Shown here: positions 1 through 13,201 of the stretch, in pieces
Position numbering within the stretch: the first letter of the stretch is position 1
How the letters are laid out: every line of letters begins with the position of its first letter
Assembly (NCBI GenBank): GCA_009192285.1
Contig: WBVU01000003.1
Location: 2,201,973 to 2,265,972, forward strand
Origin: Morchella semilibera
Taxonomy: Eukaryota; Ascomycota; Pezizomycetes; Pezizales; Morchellaceae
Direction: 5' to 3'
DNA length: 64,000 bases
Translations under genes and position numbers: made by a program
Notes under the pieces: model-generated
The model's database searches: none
Told to the model about the DNA's origin: nothing
What the model saw: the letters and a program-made list of their open reading frames with translations, nothing else

Positions 1-702
1 GTTGGATAGTGGGCTATGTGTATGCTACAAAATATATCAGCTAACTTTAAAAAGCAGGTCGGATTTGATCAAAAGTCAAGGTGGAGCAGTGCAATAGCGG
101 AGTCAATATTTGTAACTGAGGTCTAACTACCCGCTGCCGTGGATTTATGAACTAGACATCTATGCACGGCTGATTGCATTATCCTTGAATATGTACCTGT
201 ATTTTTCGATACAGTTTTAGTTGTAGGACCACTACCCCTCTAACGATTCATAACTAGTGGGTAAAGTTACAAGTGATTCGGATGTACCGGTCGACATTAT
301 ACACCCGTGTCTGCAGGCGATGAGTTCGGAGAGGTTCCCGTGTTTTTACCATACTCGCACCAACGATCGTCCACGTGTCAACGGATTTCTCATAGGTTAT
401 GCCACTAACCCGCAAAGTGCCGATTAAGATATATGGCAGTTACCGACAGTATAGTCCAATATACCAGGATCATAATCGAATAAAACCGAGATACATTATT
501 GTTTCTGAGTTGTCACCGCATGCTTCATTATTGCTTCAGAGAATTATCGATTACCCATCAATAACTATTTCAGCCGTACTGGCAATTTCATATCCTAGTT
601 GTACATGATATACCCATACGTCAATTGTTTATAGCAGTATTTCAAGAACCGGGTCGAGATCAACTGACCAATACAAGTTGCAACTTCGACAAGCACTTGG
701 AT
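1..702. other. Gene-free AT-rich spacer
   Basis: I see no supportable gene here. The longest open frame (399..608, plus, 69 codons) has no recognisable domain, no splice partner and no signal peptide. The composition and lack of coding periodicity resemble the rest of the first 15 kb. Confidence 0.5.
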
Positions 703-810
703 CATGAAAGATCACTCACCTCAATCCGGTCATGAGATATCACTCACCACTACTACCCGGTCATGGAAAATCACTCACCTATTATTCGGTCATGGGATAT
801 CACTCACCCA
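703..810. repeat. Short imperfect tandem repeat, about four units
   Basis: Four imperfect units of about 27-34 bp follow one another. Each carries the core ATCACTCACC followed by a short variable spacer and CGGTCATG. Spacer length and sequence vary between units, so the array is old or decaying. No gene overlaps it. Confidence 0.7.
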
Positions 811-1490
811 ATCTAGGAACTAATACCGCAACAAAATACCATATTACGCGTCAATAGAGTGAGCTGCAGAGATATGGAGACTGCTAAAAAATTAGACGTA
901 TCTAATCCATGTAGTTAGTATATCGCAAAGCTACATAATAAATTCTCCTGAACCGAAATCTTAACCTATTAGTATACGGTTGGCGTATAGGCGTCAACGT
1001 ATATATATAAATAAATCGAAACAAGTAAAAGGGGATGCAGGAGCGACCTGAAGAGATGTCTACTAGGGCGTTTTTTCATGCTGGGTGACTTAGCGATGTC
1101 ATATTCCCGATAAGGCATCACGCGGGACGTGTACGGCCACCGTCGACACTCGTACAGGTGTTCCAGGCAGCATCACTCTATGACCGCATGTGGGAAAAAT
1201 CATCCGGGCTTACCGGGTAATAGAGGAGCTCGACAGGAGAAATTTGGTTCACTTTAGGGCTCAATCGGACACCGTTTGGCCCAGTAAACGAGGTGGTAAT
1301 ATCAGTACTAACCGTTCAGCAGATACGTGATGTCAGTGGGATTTGAGACCACGAAAAGTCTGCTGGGTAGCTCCCGGGTCCTATGAGCTCTGAACGGATG
1401 AAATCCAGCTGCTTCATTGATCGTAGCTACTACCGGCGTTACTGACGAGTTCGGGACCGGATAGAAACTCGGGGAGGGGAGCTGTCGGAA

Positions 1491-2140
1491 ATCCGAGATC
1501 ACCAAAAATTTCCTTGCATTTTTTTAGCTAGGATGGAATCCCCGGGCACCCCAGTGGATTGCTCCTCGTATATGGTATACCACCGCCGTCAGCACCATTA
1601 CGGGATGATAGAGCCCAACGGATATAGGGGCTATGGCAAATCCAGGACTGCGATATAATCCATGGTAGGGAATGAGTATTTTTGGTATATCTCACGGCCG
1701 CCCAGTGTGAACTCCAGCCCGCACGGAAACACCGGCCGTTTGGTAGATATCGACCATAGTATATCTCGACGGGAAGACGTGCCACATGAAATCCGACACC
1801 ACCAAAAATTTCCTTGCATTTTTTTGGCTAGGATGGGATCTCAAGGCACCCCAAGGGATTCCTCCTCGTATATGGTGTACCACCGCCGTCAGCACTATCA
1901 CGGGATGATAGAGCACAATAGATATACATCCTCTGATGAATCTGGGACCGTGGTGTGATTCCTGGTAGGAAATGGGTATTTTTGGGAATTCTCGCGGCCA
2001 CCAAGCGTCAACTTCAGCTCGTACACACCCGCCGACTGTTTAGTAGATATTTGACATACTGCGTCTCAACGGTGAGATATGCCACATGAAATCTGACATC
2101 ACCATCAGATTCCAGGCACTTTTTTGGCAAAGATGGCCCA
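1491..2140. repeat. Degenerate tandem repeat with about 300-bp period
   Basis: Blocks beginning at 1501, 1801 and 2101 align at exact 300-bp steps. The first two share the start ACCAAAAATTTCCTTGCATT and about 120 further bases with few changes; the third is more diverged but keeps the poly-T core. A second shared block (around 1661 and 1961, containing TTTTTGG and a CGGCC/CGCGG core) has the same spacing, so the unit is a true tandem of 300 bp and not a scattered motif. Small open frames on both strands simply traverse the repeat. Confidence 0.8.
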
Positions 2141-2204
2141 TAGTAACACTGTGATTCATCGCTGCGTTCTTACACTGTTCTGACGATATTTTCACGGTCA
2201 CCGC

Positions 2205-2960
2205 TGGTCTCAGAGCTACGGGATGACGAGCTACGGGAAATGTGATGACGTCAAAAGATTGCTGGGACTTTTTTACCTTATCTACATTCCCCTACTGCCT
2301 CGGGGGGCGATCCTTAGCCTCTCCGAGTGGACTTCCGTCCCTCCACCGGCGGTTTGGATACTAACAGCTACCGACGTCAATATAGAAATTAGCAGCGATG
2401 AGTCTAAGACGATGGGTCGATGGCATTAGGACATATAGATTACACCGTTTTTCATCCCGGATCACCCGGTGCTGTCGGATTTATGATAGCAGGTTACGCG
2501 AAGCCGGTATGGCCATCGTCACCGCATAACAGTAAATGATATGAACAATCAGTATTATCACGGTGATAAAGTAGCTCTCCAGGAGAATTTTCACTTACCC
2601 GAGAGCCCTATAAAACCACGTTTGGTTAAAGAAACAGAGTTTTTATATCACTGATAACTGCGAGACAGATATACACGATCGGCATGATATGAGGTTGCCG
2701 AAAACTCGCAGGGAATCTTATACGTGAGATGGGACATGGTAGAATAATACCTGAATAATTGCTTAATTGCAGCTACTACCGGTATCATCAGCAGTATCGT
2801 GATAGTGCAAGACCGCTAGTCTCAGAGCGACTGTGAGATGGGCTATTGGAGATTTGGTGACGTCAAAGGATCGCTAGGACTTTTTTATCTTATATGCACC
2901 CTGTTCCTACCTCTCACGGTGATTCCTAGGCTTCCCGTATGGATTCCTATCCTTCCCCCA
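2205..2960. repeat. Second copy pair of a related repeat, about 612 bp apart
   Basis: The block around 2210-2330 and the block around 2815-2945 match: both hold GGTCTCAGAGC or AGTCTCAGAGC, then GACGTCAAA, a GGACTTTTTTA core and a C-rich tail. The spacing is close to twice the 300-bp period upstream, suggesting one larger decayed array from about 1.5 to 2.95 kb. Confidence 0.65.
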
Positions 2961-3703
2961 ATAGTTTAGGATGAATTGATTGCTACGAGATACGAGAATT
3001 CAGTCTGGGTTCCTAGGATTCATTGGATTATTGGTGGTGGATGTGGGTGGTTACCTGCCTTGAGTTACCCTACCTAACTCAATGATTTAGGTTACCCTGC
3101 CTCCATATGCACGCCGAGACTGAATTTGACGCACGACCAACACCCCCTCGCAATCTCAACAACCGCACAAGATATTAAAATTCTGAGTAGACAGAATGAT
3201 CAAGAGGGCACTGTTTACCTTATATCCAAGAGATCGGCGTTATCAATTGAACGGTGCTTGCACTCCCGGTCCCTTTTTAGCCCCAAAAATTTCCAAGAGT
3301 GGTGCTTAGTGGTTGTGGTGGTGGATGTGGTGTGTCTCCCTTAATTTTGAAAGCGCGACGGTAGTGGTGGTATGGTGCGAGGTGTTATTATTCCTTAAAT
3401 CTGTATAGACCACAAGCGGAAACAGACGCGGACAGCCTACAGCAGGGTGCAGTCTTGAATACCGTGCCCCCGTGACAGAGGGCAAGAATTTGTATTGGAG
3501 ATCACATGAATAACGAGCCATTCCCAACCCTTTACTCTTTTCTGAGGGGGCAGCATTTTCACAATATCTATACCCAAAGAAAGAAAACAAGAAGCGAAAG
3601 ATTGTGGACCTATGCTATAGAATGGTAAACGAACTACAGGTTGAGAACGAAATATTGAACAGAAAGCGACTCCCATATAGTTGTTAAAGACCCTGCTTCC
3701 TTA
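2961..3703. other. Spacer with no supportable gene
   Basis: Several short open frames overlap on both strands between 3126 and 3676, but none has family resemblance or convincing splice links. This is the downstream flank of the minus-strand membrane-protein gene that stops at 3704. Confidence 0.45.
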
Positions 3704-5420
3704 TCAAACCTTCACACAGATTTGATCATCTAACATCATTTGGCCAACCACAACAAAGCTCCCGATAGTAGGTACAGACATGACTAGTGTGAACAGAAAT
3801 AAGGCAAGCAAAGCATGACCAGGCGCCTGAAGCCATACTTGAATTCTTCTCCACAATTCGGTACCCTCCTCGGGCACCGCGGTCGCTCTCCCCCATGGTC
3901 TTAGAATACCTTCCAAACAGTGAACGCTAAAGGGCAGCCGCCATAAAAAAACATTCAAGGTTATTGAAGAAGATATCCATATTCGCTGCGCGAGTGTACT
4001 CTGACGCGCCTTGTACCCGGTAAGTAAGAAAATGATGAGGTAGGGAACTGGTAGTAGAAGCCAAAACAATGGCACCTGGAATTTAAATTTTGTCTGTACT
4101 TGCAATTTATCCAGTGTTAGTTATCATTCTGACTACTCGAATGAAGCATCGATAGGATTAATTGTGGAGGGTGCGGAAGTTCACCTACAGCTGGCGGATC
4201 CGGTTTTGGTTTCCCATATGTCTGCCCAACAGCACCAACGAGAGTTGTTTGAAGCCTTTCTATTAATTCGATCTCCTCTTCTGTTAACTCTTCTAATGGT
4301 GGGTAGTATTTGCGCTCCTTTGCTTCGTCGAAACGCTCAGAGGACTTCAAAATCCACCTAAATAACTCCAAAACCCAAGAGTATAAACCAGGACTCGCGC
4401 CTGCTGATGGCAAACGTAAGATACTCCCTGGTGTTTCCATTGTGGGTTCATCGCCTCTTTGCCCGTTGTCACCAGTCTCTGATGCTCCTGAAGGCCTTGC
4501 TCGGATTTTACCTTCAATATCTTTCCCATAATACCCGTTATAATATACGAGATACATACTGGGGTAGGAGGGTCCAGACAGAGAGGCTAAGCCATTGACG
4601 AAAGACATCAAAATATATGGAATAACTGCGATAGAGTAGGCAGCATACCCAAATCGATTGAACTGATCCGATCGTCTCGCCGCCGAGTAGAGTTCGTATG
4701 AACCGTAAAGTATCTGAATGATTGCCGCTAAAGCTTTGAGAAAACTGTAGCTAGATGCTATTTCGATGTTGCACTGTGCTTTGCAACAAGGAATAGATAG
4801 TGATTCCACAACGTTCGTGATTGGCACTTGAACTAGCTTGTAGTCACTTGGATTTATCTCCTCCATGTTTGACCCTCCCTCAAGTGTAAGGTCTGGAGAT
4901 TTTGCTAGGCCCTTGATCCACTCGCGGAGCTCAAATCCATGGATTAGGTGGTGACCATGTACGTTCGTCAACGACGGTGATAGTTCCTTTCTTTTTATAA
5001 CCATCTCATTAGCTAGGGTGTCGAGTGTGAGTAGAATAAATACTGGAAAACACATAGTGGAGAACGGATTGTGGAGAAAGGATTGTGGAAAACGGACAGT
5101 GTTACCCACCCAAATCGTAACGTCACCGGCACTATCATACACAAGGCATCTGAGTACTTAGCCATCTCGAGCTTTGTGCCTTTTAATATCCCAAATCTGC
5201 AAAGCCGCAGAACAGCAGTCCTCGTACCAGAAAATGGTACTAGTATTGCAGCTACGCTATCAACCATGGTTATAAGAAATCCGGCACCAGGCCGGGATAC
5301 AACCGTAAACGCGTGAAGGCCGACGTTCAATATAAAGAACTTGGCTACATCTGTCCACACAGCTTGTCGACAGCTAATCCCCTGTTCCTGGAGAGGGGTA
5401 ACATATTGTGTCGAGTTCAT
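3704..5420 (-). CDS. Multi-pass membrane protein of an uncharacterised Pezizomycotina family
   Basis: Function unknown. Proposed exons on the minus strand: 5420..5141, 5042..4189 and 4093..3704, about 507 aa. Intron 1 (5140..5043) starts GTATGA and ends CCAG; intron 2 (4188..4094) starts GTAGGT, has a CTAAC branch site and ends ACAG; both keep frame. I place hydrophobic segments in the N-terminal 70 residues (VAKFFILNVGLHAFTVV, then a second), around ALAAIIQILYGSYELY, at YSIAVIPYILMSFVNGLASL, and three near the C-terminus. The arrangement of Cys-rich start, WTDVAKFF-like segment, long loop and C-terminal membrane cluster is one I recall from uncharacterised ascomycete membrane proteins. The open frame continues upstream without ATG to 5477, so an upstream exon is possible; 5420 is the first in-frame ATG. 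Confidence 0.75.
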
Positions 5421-5477
5421 TGATGGCTGCAGGTCTTGATCGATTCTTCGGGCAGGAGACGCCTCGTTTGACCCCAC

Positions 5478-6165
5478 TTTCCACTAGCTAACGGTTTTCT
5501 AATCTTCTAGGGCTTAGTCAGCTTGGTTGAAGCCCTAGAAAGAGTAGGAGTTTACCTAGTAGTGACTAGAATTTGAATAATCAGTAACCACGACAACCTC
5601 CGAGTCCTTAAATATCTGAACACTGTTATCCAGGTTTCGCAGTCACAAACAGATCAAGTTCAACGCCTTTTTCTGTAATTTAAGGAGTTGCTACTAGGAC
5701 CTGAGTGACCGTTGACGTTTCGGAAGAATTGCCGTCCCAGGAGTAGTATTCTCTTGTTGCGAGATTTCAAGGCCGCTATGAATGGGGAGGTGTGCAGGAG
5801 TACGGAAGTGGGTGTAGGAGTAGAGAGGTTGACCGCAGAGCGATCGTGCAAGTTTAGTTCTGGCAATATAAGAAATGCGTCCTTCAAGGGGTTAGATTTA
5901 TAGTAAGCTTCGGGTGGGATGGAGGTAGCCCGGGGGGGGGGGGTCGGGGTGGAGATATATAAGGAGGCTAGGAGATAATTAGCACGAAGAGATAAATGCT
6001 CTACCTCAGGACACTTTTATCATGTGCCTCTCTTGCTCTAGCCAGTGACGACCAGCTGATCAAAGACACACACTGCCAATTGTTCGTAGTGAATCAAGTC
6101 GTGACATGCAGCTAAATTCCAACTAGTAGTAGATACTACGAAAGGCATCTTGCTACTCTACATAC
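5478..6165. other. Spacer with G-tract
   Basis: No convincing gene. The stretch contains a run of more than ten G at about 5932-5943. Short open frames on both strands near 5660-5900 are mirror images of each other and have no domain signature. Confidence 0.45.
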
Positions 6166-6273
6166 AGCGATCGGGAAAATCATTGTAGAAGTATGGTAGG
6201 AGTCCTATTGGCCAGGCAGCCACCTAAACCCTGGTCTCAGACCCCTGTTTCTACAATAATTTTCCCCATCGCT
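6166..6273. mobile_element. MITE-like element with 25-bp imperfect terminal inverted repeats
   Basis: The left end AGCGATCGGGAAAATCATTG and the right end match as inverted repeats over about 25 bp with two or three mismatches, enclosing about 60 bp without coding capacity. Size (108 bp) and structure fit a miniature inverted-repeat element. I could not settle the target duplication, so the superfamily is unassigned. Confidence 0.65.
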
Positions 6274-7960
6274 ATAAAAACGACATGCATGCATTTAAAT
6301 TGTATCTTGGTTTATGGGATTGGTAACTTCTGGTCGTGTGAAATACTACCTAGATCCGTTTCCAATTGATCTGCAGTGTTAGAAGGTCTCAGAACTACTG
6401 GACAATGCATGTTTTGCCCCTTGGGTTTGTTTTTTGCAGCAGTTCTCGCTTGGTACGCGCACCATTGGTGAACCAAAAACCCTTATTGGCCGGTACCTTT
6501 TACTCTACCTGCCCTTGTATCCTCTAACAACTAGAGTACATGTGTGGAATGTCTCATGTCGGAGACTCGAGCCGGCTGGCTATAACGAACCGAACCGGAT
6601 TGATCAAATTCCTGTTGAGCCTCAGTCCGACAAGGCCAGTGCGTAACCTTTAGTCGTCTTGACCAATAGGTAAGTGGTATTTCAGCCCAGTCCGATTCGT
6701 TATTCCTGAGATACTGCGGGGTATTCTACATGTGCCTCCACGCTCGAATGGAAACTCATTCGCATATCATAAATTGCATTGGTTGGTTATTAACGCACGC
6801 ACAGGCAGTAGGGTTCCACCTCATATGATACCTGAATAAGTACCAATTTATGCCGTTCTGAGGTCTTGGTATAACTCTGATACTTGCTGGAAAAAAAAGT
6901 ATGGTCTCAACCCGAACATCCCCGGTTGCTTTCTGGCTCACCTTGGAGACCATACTTTATTTTTCAACAAGTAGATACTCTAGACAAAAGAGTGCAGAGG
7001 TTGGGTATCGTCTAAGTAGCGTCTTCGTCCTAGCTGTTAACAGAACCGGTTCTACCCAAGCCCTACTGGACGGATAGTGAGAGAACAAACCATCCTTCCA
7101 ACGGTTGTAGAAGGCTCGTTTGTGTTGATAGGCCGGCGAACCGCTGGAAAGGTCGCTTTAATCCAGCTCCAGTGGGGAGATGGGGCACGTTATAGAACTC
7201 GGATAGGTTCTGTTCGAATTACTACCAGAGTAACGAATCGACCTGGGCTGGAATATTGCACTTGGGATTGGACAAATGCTTGTCAACAAGAGACAGCCAA
7301 AGTGTAACTTTGGGGTCTCGACCAATGGTTAAGAGGTACTCCAACCCACGTTATTGATAAGGTTCTGCGGTATCGGGACTCAAGAAGGGTGATAATCCCT
7401 CACACATTCAATGAGTGGTTACCCTTATGACCATAAAAACGAACTAGGAACAGGCCTTCCCACCCACCCCCTAGTTCAAAAGATTGACCCAGCAGACGGC
7501 TTAAGGCATATTAGATGCGAAAGCACTTACTGCGATTAACTTCTAGAAACCCCACAAATCTAGGGCAATGTATTTTTCTTCGGCGGTGTTCGGGCCGTTC
7601 ATAAGTGAAACTGAACCCGGTCCAGTTAGGATAGTTAGAGTTAGTGATTAAGTATATTAAACTACAAGCGAGTACCCAAAGGTGAGTGGACAGAGTCATG
7701 ACTTGTGCAACCATCTTCTAAACCTACCCCGCTTAAACCATAATGCAACAATGCTAAAAGACTCTAAAAAGACGCGAGACTACAGATGAGGAGGAGTGCA
7801 GATCATCAAGCTACATGCATCAGGAAAAAATAAGTTTCTCCAAGACGAATCATGTCTCCCAAGACGCAGATATCAAAAAGTCCTCGTCTGGGTGCATCGG
7901 GTGCGTCTGGGTGCATTGGGTGCGTCTTGCGCCTCAAAAAAGTGACAGGTCACATTTGGC
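6274..7960. repeat. Spacer holding decayed copies of a dispersed inverted-repeat family
   Basis: Segments at about 6575-6720 and 7210-7370 share motifs (TAACGAACC or TAACGAATCG, TTGACCAATA or TCGACCAATGG, then a TACTGCGG or TTCTGCGG end) with each other and, in reverse orientation, with the element at 28441-28572. A small hairpin lies at about 6898-6955 (AGTATGGTCTC against GAGACCATACT). No intact gene is visible. Confidence 0.5.
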
Positions 7961-8106
7961 TCGTCTAAGCTCGTCCGATCTCGTCTAAGCTCGTCCGATC
8001 TCGTCTAAGCTCGTCCGATCTCGTCTAAGCTCGTCCGATCTCGTCTAAGCTCGTCCGATCTCGTCTAAGCTCGTCCGATCTCGTCTAAGCTCGTCCGATC
8101 TCGTCT
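7961..8106. repeat. Perfect 20-bp tandem satellite, seven units
   Basis: Seven identical head-to-tail copies of TCGTCTAAGCTCGTCCGATC are followed by a six-base partial unit. Each unit is itself two related 10-mers (TCGTCTAAGC and TCGTCCGATC). All copies are identical, in contrast to the decayed sequence around them. Flanking DNA (about 7830-7960 and 8215-8400) carries dispersed AAGACG/CGTCTT and GTCTGGGTGCAT motifs, so the array may have grown inside a larger repetitive element. Confidence 0.95.
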
Positions 8107-8409
8107 GGGAGTTACATGGATACGCTCAAATCCACGCCCTGGATAAACGCCATGGACGCACCCATAGTTACACCATGGACATGCCCAAATCAACGACTTC
8201 GGACACGACTGCTAGCCTGGTAAATGGCACAAGACGAGGTTCTGGAGACTAAAGACAGAAAGTTCGTCTTGGGAGCCCAAGACTATCTTACTGCGCCGGG
8301 GAGTGGGGATGCAGGTAAGCAATTGATTCCTATGCATCTTTGACGTCTTTTGCAACTTGTGCCAATTTTGGCGCCCAGGCGCCACAAGACGCAACTGTAT
8401 TTTTTGCTA

Positions 8410-8574
8410 ATGAGAGACATTCAGAAGCATCCCTATAATAAGACAGAGTTGATTAAAGCTGCACAAGAAGAGCGGGAAGCGCTGGATCAGAAGCTGATAG
8501 ATAGATTGATTGATTCCATGCCTTTGCGCATAGTAAAGTTAATAAGAGTACATGGAGGTCACACCAGATGGTAG
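8410..8574 (+). pseudogene. C-terminal fragment of a Tc1/mariner-type transposase
   Basis: About 54 codons read RDIQKHPYNKTEL, then a charged helix and DRLIDSMPLRI, ending HGGHTRW and a stop. This arrangement (IQ-basic-NK-EL, a helix with L.D.LIDSMP, and a final GG.T.W/Y) is the usual C-terminal end of Tc1/mariner-type DDE transposases. The catalytic core is absent: upstream of 8400 the frame shows no D..D..E region. I could not identify terminal repeats. The perfect satellite 300 bp upstream may lie in the same relic. Confidence 0.7.
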
Positions 8575-11500
8575 ATGTATTTTAACTAGTCAGTTTCTTA
8601 TGTCTATATATCAATTTATTTATACCATAGTCAATTAAGGGTTAACTGACCGTCAAAGTTGTCCTCAAGGCCACCGGTACCATTGTGTCCACTCCTTTGG
8701 ACACCCGCTTGTATCTACACATGCTAAGGGGGATCCAAATGACCCACAACTAGGAAGCTAGAAAACTAGAAACCAATGCGAGGGGGGGGTTAGTTAGGGT
8801 TAGGTTGTCTTTGAGTACTATGAGTGGAGGGAAACAGCACCGTACTATCACTCTTACTTACTTGTTCCAAAAGAAAAGGCTGTACTGCCACATTAACCAT
8901 AAGGACACCCTGACCTTCTCCCGGCTATGAATTTAACTACTAACCATTTGGTTATCGTTACAGGTAGTCTGCCCCATGAGACAATAAGCGGTTGATTTTA
9001 ACATAACCTACGGCCCGCATGCAATGGGCTATCAATATTTTAATGCACGTTCACATAATATCACTCGGACGTCTACAAATGAGAATTTGCAAGTAAGCCC
9101 CAGGCAAGCCTCTCCCCCCTCGCACTACCCAGCATGAACAGTACTAATTGCAGACTTAAAGGATCCAGGAACGGTTGTGGACGTAACTGAGAACAGCACT
9201 AGTCACATATACAAGCACTCACCAACAAGGCAAATATTAATTGTGCCAACTACGCGACCTTCCATGGCAAGCGGAAAAAGACACGAATGGGCGTCCGAAT
9301 GCAAATGCCTACATGGCAAAAACACATGTAAGCAAAAAAGACAGGGCAATTAATAATAAGGCATCTCCCACTCTTCACTCAAAACTCGCTGATCAGCTTG
9401 TTTCCCCCTGTGACCGCGAGACACATACTAGTCAATGTTGGGTTACACACGCTCTTTTCAGGGACGACTCAACACTTGTAGTCGATCCCCGATAGGAATT
9501 GACAAAGAAAATGGGGTCACATTTAGCCAAAGCTTCAAGAACTGGTTTAATATGCCGCAGCTGAGAATTATTATCTCTCTAGAATATCACTGAACAATTT
9601 TAACATTTACAGCCAACCTCCCATCATGTGCTCAAGTTATGTCCAAGACCTTGTATACTAGAGCTGGCCCATACACTGTATGATTTGGGTATCGCTTGAA
9701 CTTGGTCGTTACATTCCTGGCTCTGAGCCACAGTTTATGGAGCCCGGCCTCGCACTTCATGCTTGTATATGTTCAGCCCTAGTTTATGGGTGCCTTTGCA
9801 GTTTGGAGATCTAGTCAGCTAATATGAGTTGTGACAGGATACAACCTGCGCCGGTACAAGCGCCACGGACTCTGTCGTCGATAAGGATTCATAAGTGTGG
9901 GGTGTAATAACCTCTGGTTGGGATGTTTGGTGTCACATCAGAGAAAGCCTCTCGGTGGGTTCATATGTTTAGGTATTAGTGCCGCTCGGTTTAATGTCCC
10001 ATATACTAGACATGCCCTCCCAATGAAAATCGGTATTATAATCTCAAGAACGTGGAACGACACATCACAAGACATACCTGTGGCCCTGGGTCATCGCGCG
10101 GGAAAGGCAGCGGGTCCTCTAGGTGCTTTTTAGGTGCGCCTCGACTCTGGCCTCAAGCCCGATATAGTCCGCTCAGGATAGTTTGGGTGGTCTGGCTTCA
10201 TGGTGCAGCAAGGGCTTCATGGATAATAACCTGACAGAGCGCCATAGGCCTTCTCTGTCATATATCTCCCCCAATGTTATATCAAAACGATTAGCCTTAA
10301 GTCCCAGGGGCGTACTCATCACGTTTATAGAAAAAGCTGGATATACCAGTGCAGTGATGATTGCGCCTTCATAGGCCTCGTGCCCATTGCAGACTCCCAG
10401 AATCCATAGAATTCGCGGGGTCAATACAGTGCCAGGCAGACTATTTCCATGGACGGGCATAAAGACATGATGTGAAGGCTTTGTACACTGGTGGTCCGAG
10501 TATATATAAGTGAAGCTTTTTGACTATTTCCTAAAATGGTGTTCGAGGCCGCCCAAGTCACGAAACTTAGACTATTAGAGTCTCGCTTGGTAGCCAGAGG
10601 ATGAGATAGAACCTCGCGACCGGGGTAAAGTCTTTTGAAGGACGATAAGGCGGTTTTCGCAATTTGATAACGGATAGACCCCTCAAAATGATCCCTACGT
10701 ACGTGTCCCAAAATATCCTCCGGCCTCAATATACAGGGGTCCCCACTCGGAGTCTCCGCTTGGGGTCCTCATGCTACCGTAGGTTTGCACAGGTCCAGTG
10801 CGTTGTCATATTCCAAACTACACGGGTGGTAGCAGAGGCACCAAGATTCGTGTTCGGATCTATATGTGGGTTCTGACCCTTTTGCGCGGTGGCATTACTA
10901 TTCGCACCATGGACAGGCACCCCGCCTTAGCCATACGCCCGAGGTCAAGGATATATTATGAGGTACGTGTAAAATAGGCAGGAATGAAATGGGGCAGTAC
11001 CTTCCCCATGGCCATGGATCAGACACAGAATCCTCCTTGACAGGCACTGTAAGTGTACTCAGAGCACCCTTTCGAATTAAGGATATAGGTTAGTTAGGTC
11101 ATATCAAATGAAGATTCATTAATTGCCTTAATAACGCTGTAGGTATTGTACATGTGGTCAATAACGATACGCGATATCATTGCCTGAGGGATGCATACTG
11201 TACAAAGCTATCAATGTCTCTCTGGTATGCTACTACATTCTTTTTATGCTCCCCCATAACTACACTCTCACTAACAAGATCCCACCCTAGGTAAGCATAT
11301 GAAACAATCAATCACCTACTGCGCGTCCATTATATTTCAACCATCATAACCGTTGCCGATGGATTTTACTCAATAATCCTTCTGATAAAGGTCGCCCCCA
11401 ACGGGCCCGACCTGACAACCATGACATCTGGGCAGAGTATCTGTTGAGTCTTACACTCATCGTACCCTCAAGCTTCGACGCTGGGGGTTGTTCATATGGG

Positions 11501-13201
11501 TAGGTGTAGATTTCTTCCCTAGCGCCTAGAGTCCTCCTCACTGCGAAGCCCCCGGCAGGTATTCTTCCGAAGTCTTCAGGAGGCCGGTACGCACGTACGA
11601 CATTGTACGGGCCAGGGTTCTATTGGGGAGTGTTTGGTCAGGCCAAGAACTATAATCTGATCGCCCGAGGAGTAGCTCTAGGCCTTGATATCACTCGTAT
11701 CAGTTTACCTCACCTCCTTCACAATACCCAAAAACTAGATGTACTCTAGTACATATTACAAAAAGAACAAAGCGTACCCTTGCTGTAAATGCCGCTTAAT
11801 TGGGAATGGTGGAGAGCCGATCCAAAGGGTCAGTCTCATGGGTAGATTCACGACTTACCATTATAATTATATATAACCATATTGGGATATAATTCTTGAT
11901 TTGAGAAGGGTTTCACAGCGCTTATTACTTACATCTCATTAAAGAGCTATCGATTCTAATAATGGCACGGACCAAGTCACGGCTTTGTGGAAATTCATCC
12001 GTGAGAGCGATTGATATCTCGGACTTCTACCTCCTTCACCCGAGGTTGGTCCCAAAGTGCATGAGGACATGCAACGTGGCTTACAATACACTAGGTTTCT
12101 TTTTACGCTCAGAAAGTATCCCAAAAAGAAGATAATCCTTATACCCCTCCCTGCCCCAACTAGTATTAACCTCGTGTGGCAACTGTTGGAAAATCTTGCA
12201 GAGATAGCTGGAGGCTTATAATTGGTGCCCCCAAGTGCTACGACCCAACTCTTCACCATATCATCACACTCGGAGACAGGTGTTTATTATTAAGAACGAT
12301 TAATGGATCCATGGAGATTGCACTACTTCATAACATCCTCAGATTAGAGCCTCTTTTATCTTCTAGATATGGAGTGGTTCCTCCACGGCGGTATCGGGGG
12401 CTTTTAACCCCTTCTCTAAAGCTAACAGGTCGGAGAGTATTTTGTAGATCGAATTTTCCAGTCTTCACTTACACATCATCACCATAAACCTCTCAACGAT
12501 GGGTTATCGTTGTCGTTTGTATTTTGGATTGTATATGGTAAAATATGTATTGCAGACTTCGTTATTGCATATAGTCCTAGGCACAATGGTTGAATATGTT
12601 AGGAAGTAACACATTACGACATATCTCAACCTCGTGTTCTCGTGTTAGGTAAGGGAAAAAAACCCTTGAACGATTTATGTTGATAGACTTTCCGCCCACC
12701 TCCAACTACAAAGGTTGAAAGCCAATGACATGATCGTGACTGGAGTCAAACAGGTGCTAGACTCACATACTAAAAGGTTTTTAACGTGCCAAGAGGATCT
12801 GGACAGGAGGTTATCTAAACTCCTCGACTGGGGTATATAGAATCCGAGAGATTGCTTAGACAGGATGGCAATGATTCGCATACTCTAGATGACCTACTCC
12901 TATTTCGAGCACCGCTCGATGACATCCCTAGGATTTACTCTATTGCTAAATGGGCTTTGGATGATGATATCTATGCCGTGAACGCGACAGCATAACCACG
13001 ATTTCCGCCTGTAAGTCATTCTGTAATGGGCTTTAGTAGCCCAGCACCTCGAGGAAATGTTCCATGACTATATCACACCCAGATACCGCAGACCACCGAG
13101 CCTAACATGATCAATTTCCTCTATATGAAACCTACTTAGGCGTTTAGTAAAAGGTCGTGGAACCAACGCAACGCACCGGAAAGACATAAACGGTTAATCG
13201 A
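8575..13201. other. 4.6-kb spacer, no supportable gene
   Basis: Only short open frames (up to 106 codons at 11939..12259, minus) with no recognisable domain, no splice continuity and frequent stops. A GGTTAGGGTTAGG motif around 8790 is a two-unit telomere-like string in the interior. The sequence is probably degraded transposon material, but I could not name a family. Confidence 0.45.

Noticed and set aside
7961-8106. CRISPR-like array
   Set aside because: Units are contiguous with no unique spacers, and the genome is eukaryotic; it is a plain satellite.
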